From contig NZ_JQMV01000003.1 in assembly GCF_000744885.1 (NCBI RefSeq), forward strand, positions 1,116,001 through 1,180,000: 64,000 bases of DNA, written 5' to 3'. The notes beneath the pieces are model-generated. The model saw only the letters and a list, made by a program, of their open reading frames with translations, made no database searches and had not been told where the DNA came from. This DNA comes from Thermus amyloliquefaciens (GTDB taxonomy: Bacteria; Deinococcota; Deinococci; Deinococcales; Thermaceae). A program made the translations under genes and the position numbers. Of the stretch, positions 7,901 to 17,328 are shown in pieces. Positions within the stretch are counted from its first letter, which is position 1; every line of letters starts with the position of its first letter.

Positions 7901-9241
7901 GTGGAGACCACCCTTTCTCCCCTACGCCAAGCCCTGCAAGAAGGCGACACCCTGAAGCTGAAGGGGCTCCTGGAGGAAACCCATCCCCAGGACCTCCTGG
8001 CCGTGTGGGATGACCTCGAGGGGGAACACCGCTACGTGGTCCTCACCCTCCTCCCCAAGGACCGGGCGGCGGAGGTTTTCGCCAACCTCCCCGCGGAGGC
8101 GCAGGCGGAGTACCTCAAAACCCTCCCCCCCTGGCGGGTGCAGGAACTCCTGGAGGAGCTCTCCCTGGACGACCTGGCCGACGCCCTCCAGGCGGTGGAG
8201 GAGGAGGACCCGGTGTTGTTCCGCCGCCTGAAGGAGGCCCTGGACCCCGAAACCCGGGCCGAGGTGGAGGAGCTCACCCGGTACGAGGAGGACGAGGCGG
8301 GGGGCCTCATGACCCCCGAGTACGTGGCGGTGCGGGAGGACATGACCGTGGAGGAGGTCATCCGCTTCCTGCGCCGGGCGGCCCCCGATGCGGAAACCAT
8401 CTACTACATCTACGTGGTGGACGAAAAAGAGCGCCTCAAAGGGGTTTTGTCCCTGCGGGACCTGATCGTCTCCGACCCCAAGACCAAGGTGGCGGAGATC
8501 ATGAACCCCAAGGTGGTCCACGTGCGCACGGACACGGACCAGGAAGAGGTGGCCCGCCTCATGGCCGACTACGACTTCACCGTCCTGCCCGTGGTGGACG
8601 AGGAGGGCCGCCTGGTGGGCATCGTCACGGTGGACGACGTGCTGGACGTCTTGGAAGAGGAGGCCACCGAGGACATCCACCGGCTGGCCGCGGTGGACGT
8701 ACCGGACCTGGTCTACAGCCAAGCCTCCCCCATCGCCCTATGGCTGGCGCGGGTGCGCTGGCTGGTGATCCTCATCCTGACCGGCATGATCACCAGCTCC
8801 ATCCTGCAGGGGTTTGAAGACCTTCTCCACGCCGCCACCGCCTTGGCCTTCTACGTGCCCGTACTCTTGGGCACCGGGGGCAACACCGGGAACCAGTCCG
8901 CCACCCTCATCATCCGCGCCCTGGCCACCCGGGACCTGGACCTGAAGGACTGGCGGCGGGTCCTCCTCAAGGAGGGGACGGTGGGGGTCCTATTGGGCCT
9001 CACCCTGGCCCTTTTACTGCTGGGTAAGGTTTTCCTAGACGGCAATGCGTTCCTGGCCCCAGTGGTGGGCTTGGCCCTCTTCCTCCTGGTGTTCTTTGCC
9101 AACATGGTGGGCGCCATGCTCCCGGTGGTGCTCAGGCGCCTCGGGGTGGACCCGGCCCTGGTTTCCAACCCCTTGGTGGCCACCCTTTCGGACATCTCGG
9201 GCCTCCTCATCTACCTTTCGGTGGCCCGCTTGCTTCTTTAG
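7901..9241 (+). CDS. mgtE: MgtE magnesium transporter/channel
   Basis: 446 residues, close to the 450 of the structurally solved Thermus MgtE. An acidic, superhelical N domain (about 1-130) is followed by two CBS domains (about 135-255; MTPEYVAVREDMTVEEV and MNPKVVHVRTDTDQEEV). A connecting helix leads to five membrane helices (about 275-446) with the pore block TGGNTGNQSAT. The cytosolic domains sense Mg2+ and close the pore when it is plentiful. Start GTG 7901 has GGAGG seven bases upstream, inside the possible switching leader. The next gene begins four bases after its stop. Confidence 0.97.
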   Translation: METTLSPLRQALQEGDTLKLKGLLEETHPQDLLAVWDDLEGEHRYVVLTLLPKDRAAEVFANLPAEAQAEYLKTLPPWRVQELLEELSLDDLADALQAVEEEDPVLFRRLKEALDPETRAEVEELTRYEEDEAGGLMTPEYVAVREDMTVEEVIRFLRRAAPDAETIYYIYVVDEKERLKGVLSLRDLIVSDPKTKVAEIMNPKVVHVRTDTDQEEVARLMADYDFTVLPVVDEEGRLVGIVTVDDVLDVLEEEATEDIHRLAAVDVPDLVYSQASPIALWLARVRWLVILILTGMITSSILQGFEDLLHAATALAFYVPVLLGTGGNTGNQSATLIIRALATRDLDLKDWRRVLLKEGTVGVLLGLTLALLLLGKVFLDGNAFLAPVVGLALFLLVFFANMVGAMLPVVLRRLGVDPALVSNPLVATLSDISGLLIYLSVARLLL

Positions 9242-9245
9242 GACG

Positions 9246-10514
9246 ATGCGCCTACGCATGGTGGTGGAATGGAGCAAGGGAAGCCCCCTCCGCTACGCCT
9301 GGAAGGAGGAGGGGCTCCAGCTGGTGGGGGAGGAGGAGCCCGCCCCGGTGAACTACGGCCTCATCCCCGGCCTGATCAACCCCGCGGACGGGGAGGAGGT
9401 GGACGCGGTGTACCTGGGCCACCCCCTCCCCCCAGGAACCTGGGCGGAAGGGAACCTCTTGGGCATGGTGTGGCTGGCCGATGGGGACCATAAGCTCCTC
9501 CTGGGGGAAGGCCCGGGCCTCGAGGACCTTCCCTCCCTCCTCGCCTGGTTCGCCCCCGCCCGCCGCCCCACCCTCCTGGGCCCCAGGGAAGCCCAGGCCT
9601 GGGTGGAGGAGTTGCAGGGACTCCAGGACCGCTACCTAGGGGCCATGCTGGGCCTGGCCGTGGGGGACGCCCTGGGGGCCCAGGTGGAGTTCCGGCCCAA
9701 AGGGAGCTTTCCCCTGGTGGCAGGCATGGAAGGGGGCGGACCCCACCACCTCCCCCCGGGGGCCTGGACCGACGACACCAGCATGGCCCTTTGCCTGGCG
9801 GAAAGCCTCCTGGAAAGGGGATTTGATCCCCAGGACCAGATGGAACGCTACCTGCGTTGGTACCGGGAGGGCTACTTGAGCGCCAAGGGCTACCCCTTGG
9901 GCATCGGGAACGCTACCCGGCGCGCCCTGGAGCGCTTCGCCCGCACAAGGGACCCCTTCTGTGGGGACGAGGAGGGGGCAGGCAACGGCCCCCTCATGCG
10001 CCTAGCCCCCTTGGTCCTGGCCTACCGCCAAAGCCCCGGACTCCTAGACCTGGCCCACCTCTCGGCCCGCACCACCCACGGGGCCAGGGAGGCCCTGGAG
10101 GCCACGGCGGTCCTGGCCTGGCTCCTGAAGGGGGCCCTGGAGGGGGTCCCCAAGGAGGAGCTCCTGGAGATGAAACCCCTCCTTTCCTGGGAGCTCCACC
10201 CCGCGGTGCGCCGGGTGGTGGAGGGAAGCTTCTGGCATGAGCCCAAGGAGGGGTCAGGGTACGCCCCGGCGACCCTCGAGGCCGCCCTTTACGCCTTCGC
10301 CACCACCTCCTCCTTCCAGGAGGGCATGCTCCGGGCGGTGAACCTGGGCGGGGACGCGGACACCGTGGGCGCGGTCTATGGCCAGCTGGCGGGCGCCTAC
10401 CACGGCAAGAAGGCCATCCCGGATGCGTGGCTCAAGCCCCTTTTCCTGCGGGAAAGGATCGAGGCGCTAGCCCTGGACCTCCTCCGGGCCAGCCGCAGGC
10501 CCGCCCTCCCCTAG
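9246..10514 (+). CDS. Pyrophosphatase-like domain fused to ADP-ribosylglycohydrolase
   Basis: A 422-residue fusion. Residues about 4-95 follow the soluble inorganic pyrophosphatase pattern (VVEWSKGSPLRY, PVNYGLIPG, DGEEVD, LADGDHKLL), but some catalytic positions are changed: the usual Lys of PIKY is Arg, the following Glu is Ala, and the middle Asp of DGDPxD is Glu (E50). Residues about 125-415 are a DraG/ARH-type hydrolase with GLAVGDALGAQVEF, WTDDTSMAL and the second metal block GGDADTVGAVYGQLAG. This half looks fully active and should remove ADP-ribose from proteins, nucleic acid or small molecules. It is probably cotranscribed with mgtE (four-base gap). Confidence 0.88.
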   Translation: MRLRMVVEWSKGSPLRYAWKEEGLQLVGEEEPAPVNYGLIPGLINPADGEEVDAVYLGHPLPPGTWAEGNLLGMVWLADGDHKLLLGEGPGLEDLPSLLAWFAPARRPTLLGPREAQAWVEELQGLQDRYLGAMLGLAVGDALGAQVEFRPKGSFPLVAGMEGGGPHHLPPGAWTDDTSMALCLAESLLERGFDPQDQMERYLRWYREGYLSAKGYPLGIGNATRRALERFARTRDPFCGDEEGAGNGPLMRLAPLVLAYRQSPGLLDLAHLSARTTHGAREALEATAVLAWLLKGALEGVPKEELLEMKPLLSWELHPAVRRVVEGSFWHEPKEGSGYAPATLEAALYAFATTSSFQEGMLRAVNLGGDADTVGAVYGQLAGAYHGKKAIPDAWLKPLFLRERIEALALDLLRASRRPALP

Positions 10515-10547
10515 CCCCCCCATTGGGGCATGGGCCAAGACAGACCA

Positions 10548-10580
10548 CCCAGAAAGGCTTTGGGAATTGCCCTTTTTCCC
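10548..10580 (+). repeat. Dispersed intergenic repeat, copy A
   Basis: It reads AGAAAGGCTTTGGG (10551-10564), then a short variable part, then GCCC-T-run-CCC to 10580. A close copy lies at 28139-28172 (minus) and a more degenerate, three-base-shorter one at 35107-35136 (minus), all between genes. Function unknown. Confidence 0.55.
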
Positions 10581-10628
10581 AGCATGTCGGTCGCGGACGA
10601 AGCCTTTAGCCTAAGGCACCCTGAGGCA

Positions 10629-10674
10629 CACAGGGGCGCTTACATAACAAGAAACTTATCCATATACCCCTGTG
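10629..10674. promoter_or_regulatory. Inverted repeat in the upstream region of the beta-propeller gene
   Basis: CACAGGGG (10629-10636) and CCCCTGTG (10667-10674) form a perfect 8-bp inverted repeat around an AT-rich 30-bp core, in an otherwise gene-free stretch (10515-10722). A TATAGA box lies at 10692-10697 before the ATG at 10723. It could be an operator or a looping site. No regulator is known. Confidence 0.3.
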
Positions 10675-10722
10675 CACTTTATGTTCAACGGTATAGACTG
10701 GGGGTTCAAACAGGGAGGGCAT

Positions 10723-11958
10723 ATGAAAACAGACCGGAGAACGCTTCTTAAGCAAGGTGCGGCCCTTTTGGCCTACGGCGTGGTCTCCCGCGCGGCGAGC
10801 CAGTCCGCCCCGGCACCGGTGTGGTCCCCTTACGTGGTCTACCTGAACGCCAACGCCAAGGCCTTCTTGGTGGACACCCGCTCCGACGAGGTGGTGGCCA
10901 CCCTCCCCACGGCCAAGGGCGCCACCTTGGGGAGCATGACCCCGGATGCCCGCAAGGTCTACGTCTCTGGGGCTGGGGAGGGGGAGACCCGCGTGGTGGT
11001 CCTGGACCTGGAAAGGCGCCAAGTGGCCAAGGTCCTGGAAACGGGCAACCGCCCCAAGCACGGTCTGGTGAACCCCCAAGGCACCCTGGTGGGCGTGGAC
11101 CACTGGGGCCTCACCGAGGGGAAGCTACGTTTGGCCTTCCTCCGGGTGGAGGACGACAGCCTGCACAAGGTCATTGAGATTCCCGTAAACAACGCGCCCA
11201 AGGGGGTGACCTCCATGCACAACGCCTGGAGCCTGGACGGGCGGTACTTCTTCTCCATGGACCGGGTGGACGACCGGCTGGTGGTGGTGGACACCCAGAC
11301 CTGGGAGGTGGAAACCCACCCCGCCCCCAGCGTTCCCCACTACCCAGTGGTGAGCCCCAACGGGAAGGAGCTTTGGTTGGTGCACGAGGGCAACGACAAG
11401 GTACGCCCTGGCATCGCCGTATACGACCTGACCCGCCCGGGGAGGCCCATCACCCACCGCATGGACATGCCCCTCATAGGGGAAGAGGCCGTGGAAGCCC
11501 ACCACGGGAACTTTACCCAGGACGGCCGCTTCTTCCTGGCCCTGAACCGGGGGCCGGGCAACAACCTCAAGGGCCGGGAGGTGGCCATCTTCTCCACCGT
11601 TACCAAGCGGCTCGTCCATCGGCTCACCTGCGCCAGCACCGGGGTGGGGCATACCTACAACACCCCCGACGGACGCCGGGCCGTGGTAACCAACTACGGC
11701 AACAACGTGATCACCATCCTTGACCTGGTGGGCCTGCGCACCGTGAAAGACCTGGTGGTGGGCAAGGGGCGCATGGGGCACGTGGCCTTTACCCCGGATG
11801 GCCGCTACGGCTACCTGTCCAACGCCGACGGGAACCTTTACAAGTTGGACATGGCCCGCCTCGAGGTGGTGAAGACCATCCCCACCGGCGAGACCTCGGG
11901 CGGCGGGCAGGTGCTGAACGTCTGGACCAACGTCTTTGAGGAGCTCCCTAGAGGATGA
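10723..11958 (+). CDS. Tat-exported beta-propeller (YVTN/cytochrome d1-like) protein
   Basis: A 411-residue protein. The N-terminus has a twin-arginine-like signal (DRRTLLKQGAALLAYG, residues 4-19) and a cleavage region near SRAASQSA. The rest is a seven-bladed propeller of the YVTN / cytochrome d1 heme-domain type, with repeats such as MTPDARKVYVSG, VSPNGKELWLV, FTQDGRFFLAL, NTPDGRRAVV and FTPDGRYGYLS. It probably acts in the periplasm; the substrate or cofactor is unknown. Start ATG 10723 follows GGGAGG; a GTG start at 10672 is unlikely. The last 11 bases overlap convergent queA. Confidence 0.82.
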   Translation: MKTDRRTLLKQGAALLAYGVVSRAASQSAPAPVWSPYVVYLNANAKAFLVDTRSDEVVATLPTAKGATLGSMTPDARKVYVSGAGEGETRVVVLDLERRQVAKVLETGNRPKHGLVNPQGTLVGVDHWGLTEGKLRLAFLRVEDDSLHKVIEIPVNNAPKGVTSMHNAWSLDGRYFFSMDRVDDRLVVVDTQTWEVETHPAPSVPHYPVVSPNGKELWLVHEGNDKVRPGIAVYDLTRPGRPITHRMDMPLIGEEAVEAHHGNFTQDGRFFLALNRGPGNNLKGREVAIFSTVTKRLVHRLTCASTGVGHTYNTPDGRRAVVTNYGNNVITILDLVGLRTVKDLVVGKGRMGHVAFTPDGRYGYLSNADGNLYKLDMARLEVVKTIPTGETSGGGQVLNVWTNVFEELPRG

Positions 11959-12982
11959 GCATGGCATCCCCTAAGGAGTAGAAGCGGTACCGCTCCGCCA
12001 CCGCAAGCCGGTAGGCCTCCATGGTCTTTTCGTAGCCCAAAAAGGCCGCCACCAGCATGAGGAGGGTGGAGCGGGGCAGGTGGAAGTTGGTGAATAGGGC
12101 GTCAATCGCCCGGAAGGTGTAGGGCGGGCGGATGAATAGCCGGGTCTCCCCCGCCCCCGGCACCACCCCCTCCCCCTCCCGGTAGGCGCTTTCCAAGGCC
12201 CGGACCACGGTGGTGCCCACCGCCACCACCCGCCGGCCCTCCTCCTTGGCGCGGTTGATGGCTTCCGCGGTTTCCTCGGGGATCTCGTAGGGCTCGGGGT
12301 GCATCTCGTGCTTTTCCGGGTCCCCCTTCACCGGACGGAAGGTGCCAGGGCCCACGTGCAGGGTGAGGAAGCGAAGCTCCACCCCCATCCCCCTTAGGCG
12401 AAGGAGGAGCTCCGGGGTGAAGTGGAGGCCAGCGGTAGGGGCGGCCACGGAACCCGGGCGGTTGGCGTACACGGTCTGGTAGCGTTCCGGAGGGATTTTG
12501 GCCCTGATGTAGGGGGGCAGGGGCACCTCTCCCACCTCCTCCAGGTGGGCCAAGAGGTCCCCCTGGAAGCGAAGGAGCCGCACCCCCTCCCCCTCCATCC
12601 CCACCACCTCCGCCTCCAGGCCCGGAACCTCCTGCAGGTCCCGAGGGGAAAGGAAGCGGAGCCGGGTGCCGGGCTTAGCCTTCCGGGCCGGCCCCACCAG
12701 GGCCTCCCAAAGCCCCGGGGCCCGCTCCCGCACCAAGAGCACCTCCACCCTGCCCCCCGTGGGCCTTCGGGCCAGGAGGCGGGCGGGGATCACCTTGCTC
12801 TCGTTGAAGACCAGGACATCCCCCGGCAGGAGGTACTCAGGCAAGTCCCGCACCTGGCGGTGCGCCACCGCAAAAGGCCCCTCCCGGTGGACCACCAGCA
12901 TCCGGGCCCAATCCCGGGGCTCCACCCCCTCCTGGGCGATGAGCTCCGGGGGGAGGTGGTAGTCAAAAGCCTCCAGGTTCAT
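11948..12982 (-). CDS. queA: S-adenosylmethionine:tRNA ribosyltransferase-isomerase
   Basis: 344 residues, full length. QueA moves the ribosyl group of SAM onto preQ1 in tRNA to give epoxyqueuosine. Family blocks include FDYHLPPELIAQ, GDVLVFNESKVIPARL, SVAAPTAGLHFT, LHVGPGTFRPV and FTNFHLPRSTLLMLV near the C-terminus. Its ATG overlaps the stop of the NYN gene (ATGA), and there is no good ribosome binding site, so it is probably translated by coupling. It belongs to the minus-strand run ymdB-ppc-NYN-queA. Confidence 0.96.
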   Translation of the reverse strand: MNLEAFDYHLPPELIAQEGVEPRDWARMLVVHREGPFAVAHRQVRDLPEYLLPGDVLVFNESKVIPARLLARRPTGGRVEVLLVRERAPGLWEALVGPARKAKPGTRLRFLSPRDLQEVPGLEAEVVGMEGEGVRLLRFQGDLLAHLEEVGEVPLPPYIRAKIPPERYQTVYANRPGSVAAPTAGLHFTPELLLRLRGMGVELRFLTLHVGPGTFRPVKGDPEKHEMHPEPYEIPEETAEAINRAKEEGRRVVAVGTTVVRALESAYREGEGVVPGAGETRLFIRPPYTFRAIDALFTNFHLPRSTLLMLVAAFLGYEKTMEAYRLAVAERYRFYSLGDAMLIL

Positions 12983-13515
12983 CGCTCGGGGTTTTTGGGC
13001 TCCATGAAGGCCCCAGGGATCTCCGGAAGGTGCACGAAGCGGTCCACGGCGTCAATCAGCTTCTGGGCCGTGGTCTCCCGGAAGGCGATCACCTCCACCC
13101 GGATGCCCCGCTCCATGAGAACCTCGAGGATCTCCACAAAATCCCCATCCCCGCTTCCCAGGACCACCACGTCCAGGTAGGGCATGAGCCGCACCATGTC
13201 CGCGGCGATGCCCATGTCCCAGTTGCCCTCGTAAATGGGCCTCCCTCCCTCGCCCAGCTCCTTCACCGTGAGGTACATGCGCCGCACGCGGTAACCGATG
13301 GTGGAAAGCTTGTAAATGAAGGGCCAGGCGGAGGTGTCCCCCTCCTTCTCCACCACATAGGCGGTGGCCCGCACCAGGCGCCTCCCCCCCACGGCAAAGC
13401 GGAGGAGGCTCTCAAAGTTCACGTTGCGCTCGTAGTAGTCCCGGGCAGAGTGGTAGAGGTTCTGGGTGTCCACGAAGACCCCCACCCGCTGGTCAGGATG
13501 CTGGCCGAGCTCCAT
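12979..13515 (-). CDS. NYN-domain (DUF88/LabA-like) putative ribonuclease
   Basis: 178 residues of a PIN-like NYN fold. The acidic metal-binding residues are in VGVFVDTQNLYHSARD near the N-terminus, in GNWDMGIAADMV in the middle and in VVLGSGDGDFVEIL. This is the LabA/DUF88 layout of predicted Mg2+-dependent RNases; the target RNA is unknown. The start was placed at ATG 13515, where the homology begins; TAAGAT lies eight bases upstream, which would allow a leaderless transcript from within the operon. It lies 11 bases after ppc and overlaps queA. Confidence 0.85.
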   Translation of the reverse strand: MELGQHPDQRVGVFVDTQNLYHSARDYYERNVNFESLLRFAVGGRRLVRATAYVVEKEGDTSAWPFIYKLSTIGYRVRRMYLTVKELGEGGRPIYEGNWDMGIAADMVRLMPYLDVVVLGSGDGDFVEILEVLMERGIRVEVIAFRETTAQKLIDAVDRFVHLPEIPGAFMEPKNPER

Positions 13516-13526
13516 CGGCCACCATC

Positions 13527-16112
13527 TTACCCCGCGTTTCGGAGGCCCGCCGCCACCCCCAGGAGGGAGAGGAGAAGGGCCTTCTTCAAGGCCTCGTCCT
13601 CCCGGCCCCCAGGGGCGCGGTAGCGGCGGAGGAGCTCCACCTGGACAAAGTTGATGGGGTCCACGTAGGGGTTGCGCAGGGCGATCTGCCGCTCCAAGGT
13701 CCGTTGGTTGTGGAGGAGGGGGGCCTGGAAGATGCTCTCCAGAAGCGCCACCGTCCTCTGGTACTCCTGGGCGATGCCGTGGAAAAGAGGATGGAGCCTT
13801 TCCGGCACCAGGCGCAGGTACAAGGCCGCCACCCTCACGTCCGCCTTGGCCAAGGCCATGGCAGCGCTTTCCAAAGTGGTGGCAAAGAAAGGCCAGTCCC
13901 GGTACATGCGCCTTAGGAGGTCCAGGGGCAGGATCTCCAGGGCGCTGAGCCCATACCACCCGGGGAGGAGAAGGCGCACCTGGGTCCAGGCCATCACCCA
14001 GGGGATGGCCCGGAGGTCCCGGATCTCCCGCACCCGGCCGTGCCGGTAGACGGGGCGGCTGGCGATGGGGAGTTCCCCGATCTCCCGGATGGGGGTGAGG
14101 GCTTCAAAGAAGGGAAAGAAGCCCTCCTGGGCCAAAAGGGCCCGGTAGCGGCGCACGCTCTCCTCCCCCGCCCGCCAGAGGGCCTCCCGCCACTCGGGTT
14201 TGGGTTCCACCCCCTCCCCTAAGGCCGCCTGGGCGAAGTGGAAGAGAAGCTGCTCCAGGTGGCGCACGGCCAGCTCGGGATGGCTGTACCGGTCCGCCAG
14301 GGCCTCCCCTTGCTCCGTGAGCCGGATGCGGTGGCCCACGCTCCGGGGAGGGAGGCTGGCGATGGCCCGGCCCGCGGGCCCACCCCCCCGGGCGGTGGAG
14401 GTGCCCCGCCCGTGGAAGAAGAAAATGGGCAGGCCCACCTCCTCCCCCACCTGGGCCAAGGCCTCCTGGACCTCATACAGGGCCAGGTTGGCGGCCAAAA
14501 AGCCCGCATCCTTGTTGGAATCGGAGTAGCCGATCATGACCTCCACGCCGCCCCGCTCCCGGGCATGGGCCGCGAACACGGGGTTGTTCAGGAGGCGGCG
14601 GACCACCTCCGGGGCCCGGCGTAGATCCTCCAGGGTCTCAAAGAGGGGCACCACGTCAAAGGGCAGGGCGCGCCCGGGGCGGTAAAGCCCCACCTCCCGC
14701 GCCAGGAGGAACACCGCCAGGATGTCCGCCGGATGGTGGGTCATGGAAACCACGTGGGCCCCCTTGTCCCGCCAGGCCCTAAGGGCCCCCAGGGCCACCC
14801 GCAAGGCCTGGGTTTTGGGCTCCTCCCCCACGGGCAGTAGGGGCCGGGCGCTGGCCAGCTCCCTGGTGAGCAGCGCCTCCCTCTCCTCCGGGGAAAGGGA
14901 GAGGAAGCCAGGATGGACACCCCCCACGGCCAGAAGCTCATGGACAGCCTCCAGGAGCTTCTGGGACTCCTCCCTCAGGTCCAAGGGGGCAAGCTCCAGG
15001 CCGAAGGCGAGAAGGCGGACCTCGAGGGGGCGGAAAAAGGAATGGGCCACCTGCCCTAGGCCCACCGTGGCCAACCCCTCCTCCGCCATCCGCAGGGCCC
15101 TCAAAAGCTCCTCGGTGCTCACCTCTTCCCTTTCCAGCCGGGCGTAAAGCTGGGCAAAGAAGCGGCGGTAGGGTTCGCCGGGAAAGCGTTCCACCCCCTC
15201 TCCCCCCTCCCGGATCCCCCGGGGGGCCGGCACCTTGGTTTCGGAGAGCGAGAGGTCCCGCACCAGGTTCTCCAGCTCCTGTAAGAACCGTTCCCGGGCC
15301 ACCTGGCGGGCGTAGCGGCCGGCGAAGGCGGTCACCTCTGGGGTGACGAAGGGGTTGCCATCCCGGTCGCCCCCGATCCAGCTCCTAAAGCGCACCGGGC
15401 TCTTCAGGCGGGGCCGTCGGCCATACACCTGCTCCAGGGCCGCCTCGAGGCCCTCCACCAACCTGGGCACCGCCCGCCAGAGGGTGGTGGGCAGGTAGTA
15501 AAGCCCCCCCTTGATCTCGTCCTCCACCGCGGGCCTGGCCTTGCGCACCTCCTCGGTGGCGTAAAGCAGGGCCACCCTGGCCGCCAAACGGGCCTGGTCC
15601 TGGGCCTCCAGCTCCTCTTGTAGCCTTTCCAGATGATACCTTAGGGTCCGCCGGCGGGTCTCGGTGGGATGGGCGGTGAAGGTGAGCCATAGCTCCAGGC
15701 GGTTCAGGTGGGCCTCCACCGCCTCGAGGGAAAGCCCCCTTTCCTTCAGGGCCTGGGCTAGGGCCAGGAAGCCCTCGGGCCTGGGGTTTTCCGGGGTTTC
15801 CGCCTGGGCCCTGAGCCGGTTTACCCGCACCCGGTGCCTTTCCTCCGCCAGGTTCACCAGGTGGAAGTAATGGGTAAAGGCCCGCACCAGGGCCTCCGCC
15901 TCCTCCAGGGAAAGCCCCTCCACCCGCTTTAGGAGGAGGGCGCTCGCCCCCTCGTCCCCTTGCCGCCGGGCCTTGGCAAGGAGGCGCACCTCCTCCACCA
16001 GGGCGAAAAACCGCTCCCCCGAGACCGCCCGAATGGCCTCCCCCAGAAGGCGGCCCAAAAGGTCCACCTCCGCCCGCAACAGTTCAAAGGAGTCCTCCTT
16101 TCCCCGCGTCAA
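13527..16112 (-). CDS. ppc: Phosphoenolpyruvate carboxylase
   Basis: About 861 residues of the bacterial PEPC family, which carboxylates PEP to oxaloacetate and refills the TCA cycle. Blocks seen: [14 protein letters not shown] (catalytic His), [42 protein letters not shown] and [14 protein letters not shown]. The C-terminus ends RNAG, near the usual (Q)NTG. Two starts are possible: TTG 16112, which overlaps the ymdB stop (TTGA) with GGGAGGAG four bases upstream, or GTG 16124. I prefer TTG because of the spacing. It is cotranscribed with ymdB and the NYN gene. Confidence 0.96.
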   Translation of the reverse strand: MTRGKEDSFELLRAEVDLLGRLLGEAIRAVSGERFFALVEEVRLLAKARRQGDEGASALLLKRVEGLSLEEAEALVRAFTHYFHLVNLAEERHRVRVNRLRAQAETPENPRPEGFLALAQALKERGLSLEAVEAHLNRLELWLTFTAHPTETRRRTLRYHLERLQEELEAQDQARLAARVALLYATEEVRKARPAVEDEIKGGLYYLPTTLWRAVPRLVEGLEAALEQVYGRRPRLKSPVRFRSWIGGDRDGNPFVTPEVTAFAGRYARQVARERFLQELENLVRDLSLSETKVPAPRGIREGGEGVERFPGEPYRRFFAQLYARLEREEVSTEELLRALRMAEEGLATVGLGQVAHSFFRPLEVRLLAFGLELAPLDLREESQKLLEAVHELLAVGGVHPGFLSLSPEEREALLTRELASARPLLPVGEEPKTQALRVALGALRAWRDKGAHVVSMTHHPADILAVFLLAREVGLYRPGRALPFDVVPLFETLEDLRRAPEVVRRLLNNPVFAAHARERGGVEVMIGYSDSNKDAGFLAANLALYEVQEALAQVGEEVGLPIFFFHGRGTSTARGGGPAGRAIASLPPRSVGHRIRLTEQGEALADRYSHPELAVRHLEQLLFHFAQAALGEGVEPKPEWREALWRAGEESVRRYRALLAQEGFFPFFEALTPIREIGELPIASRPVYRHGRVREIRDLRAIPWVMAWTQVRLLLPGWYGLSALEILPLDLLRRMYRDWPFFATTLESAAMALAKADVRVAALYLRLVPERLHPLFHGIAQEYQRTVALLESIFQAPLLHNQRTLERQIALRNPYVDPINFVQVELLRRYRAPGGREDEALKKALLLSLLGVAAGLRNAG

Positions 16113-16867
16113 GGCTCCTCCCACACGTAAGGGCCTATGGAAGCCCCCTTGCCCCCCTCCAGAACCAGCTCCGTGGCGTGGAAGCGGGCCTTTCCCTGGG
16201 CCGCCCTAAAGGGCTGGGGCCTACCCGTGAGAAAGCGGGCCAAAAAGGTCTCCACCTCCCCCCCGATGATGGACTCGTAGGTGCCGGTCATGCCCACATC
16301 GGTTTGGTACAGGGTTCCCTTGGGCAGGCGCATGGCGTCCAGGGTGGGCACGTGGGTGTGGGTGCCCAGCACGGCGGTAACCCGGCCATCCAGGTAGTGG
16401 GCCAGGGCCATCTTCTCGCTGGTGGCCTCGGCGTGCACCTCCACCAGGATGTAATCCGCGCTTTCCTGGGCCAAAAGGGCATCCAGGGCGCGGAAGGGAT
16501 CGTCCAGGGGATCCATGAAGATGCGGCCCATCACCTGCACAAAAAGGAGGCTCTCCCCCCCTGCGCTTAGCCGCCACCAGCCCCGCCCTGGGGTACCCGG
16601 GGGGTAGTTGAGGGCCCGGACCACCGGTTCCCTCTCCAAAAGGTCGTAGACCTCCTTGTGGTCCCAGGCGTGGTTGCCCAGGGAAACCAAATCCACCCCC
16701 GCCTCGCGCAGGATGCGGTAGGAACGGCGGTCCAGCCCCTTGCCCTTGGCGGCGTTCTCCCCGTTGGCTATGACCAGATCGTACTGATCCCGGATATCCG
16801 GCAGGTGGAGGCTCACCGCCCTTAGGCCGGGCTCGGCCATCACGTCGCCGATGAAAAGGACCCGCAT
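16109..16867 (-). CDS. ymdB: YmdB-type metallophosphoesterase (TIGR00282 family)
   Basis: 252 residues with the calcineurin-like metal sites in order: [44 protein letters not shown] and [10 protein letters not shown]. In Bacillus, YmdB is a 2',3'-cyclic phosphodiesterase that affects RNA turnover and development. The start is ATG 16867, six bases after a TATAAT, with no ribosome binding site, so the mRNA is probably leaderless. It heads the ymdB-ppc-NYN-queA run. The molecular activity is likely; the biological role here is open. Confidence 0.9.
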   Translation of the reverse strand: MRVLFIGDVMAEPGLRAVSLHLPDIRDQYDLVIANGENAAKGKGLDRRSYRILREAGVDLVSLGNHAWDHKEVYDLLEREPVVRALNYPPGTPGRGWWRLSAGGESLLFVQVMGRIFMDPLDDPFRALDALLAQESADYILVEVHAEATSEKMALAHYLDGRVTAVLGTHTHVPTLDAMRLPKGTLYQTDVGMTGTYESIIGGEVETFLARFLTGRPQPFRAAQGKARFHATELVLEGGKGASIGPYVWEEP

Positions 16868-16873
16868 GGGGGC

Positions 16874-16879
16874 ATTATA
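16874..16879 (-). promoter_or_regulatory. Leaderless promoter of ymdB-ppc-NYN-queA
   Basis: A perfect TATAAT, six bases before ATG 16867. The -35 region has no convincing match. Confidence 0.65.
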
Positions 16880-16981
16880 CGCACCCATGCGGGCTTCTTG
16901 CGGGTCAGCCCACCTTGATGTAGGCGTAGCCCTTGGCCTGGAGCTCCCCTAAGGCCCCCACCCCCGAGGGCACCCATTTTA

Positions 16982-17061
16982 GGGGTATCCGCGCGCCAAG
17001 GGAAAACCCAGCCCCTTGGGTAGGGGCTGGGCCCGGATACCCCGGGGTGGCTTGCGCCACC
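16982..17061 (-). terminator. Terminator inside a nested structured RNA segment
   Basis: On the minus strand CCCAGCCCC / GGGGCTGGG (17031-17023 with 17015-17007) is followed by TTTT (17006-17003). This terminates the small membrane-protein gene. Around it, a perfect 10-bp pair (CGGATACCCC 17034-17043 / GGGGTATCCG 16982-16991) encloses the terminator, and a GCAA-loop hairpin (17046-17061) precedes it. The remaining 16880-16981 stretch shows no convincing gene. Confidence 0.7.
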
Positions 17062-17074
17062 AGGGAGGGCCCAC

Positions 17075-17305
17075 CTAGGCGGTTCGCTTCTGCAGGAAGT
17101 ACACCACCCCGTAGCCGATGGCCGCCAGGATCAGCAAGGGGATAGCGAACTTCAAAAGTTCCCAGATCAAGCCGGAAAGCGCCAAGAGCACCCGGCCCAG
17201 AAAGGAGAACACCCATCCGCCCACCCATAGGGCGAGAAGCACCCCTACCACCACCAGTAGCCCCAAGACCACCCACTCCAAGGCATCCCGCAGGGTCCGT
17301 TCCAT
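17075..17305 (-). CDS. Small membrane protein, unknown function
   Basis: 76 residues: MERTLRDALEW, then two or three hydrophobic helices (about 12-34, 36-50 and 52-70) and a basic end QKRTA, so it is a small inner-membrane protein. I do not recognise the family. Start ATG 17305 follows a TATGCT box by six bases (leaderless). It is followed by a good terminator. It is divergent from recO, with which it shares promoter bases. Confidence 0.7.
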   Translation of the reverse strand: MERTLRDALEWVVLGLLVVVGVLLALWVGGWVFSFLGRVLLALSGLIWELLKFAIPLLILAAIGYGVVYFLQKRTA

Positions 17306-17311
17306 ACCTTA

Positions 17312-17321
17312 AGCATACACT
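17312..17321. promoter_or_regulatory. Overlapping divergent -10 boxes (membrane protein / recO)
   Basis: Minus strand: TATGCT (17317-17312), six bases before ATG 17305. Plus strand: TACACT (17316-17321), seven bases before GTG 17329. The two boxes share two base pairs, so the promoters should exclude each other. Confidence 0.55.
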
Positions 17322-17328
17322 GATAAAG

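Noticed and set aside
10515-10620. Small protein genes in the gap before the beta-propeller gene
   Set aside because: Possible frames are short, lack start signals and are explained by the dispersed repeat being read by chance.
16880-16981. Short coding segment ending in a plausible-looking GELQAKGYAYIKVG tail
   Set aside because: No start codon with a ribosome binding site or -10 box in frame, and it runs through the terminator structure.
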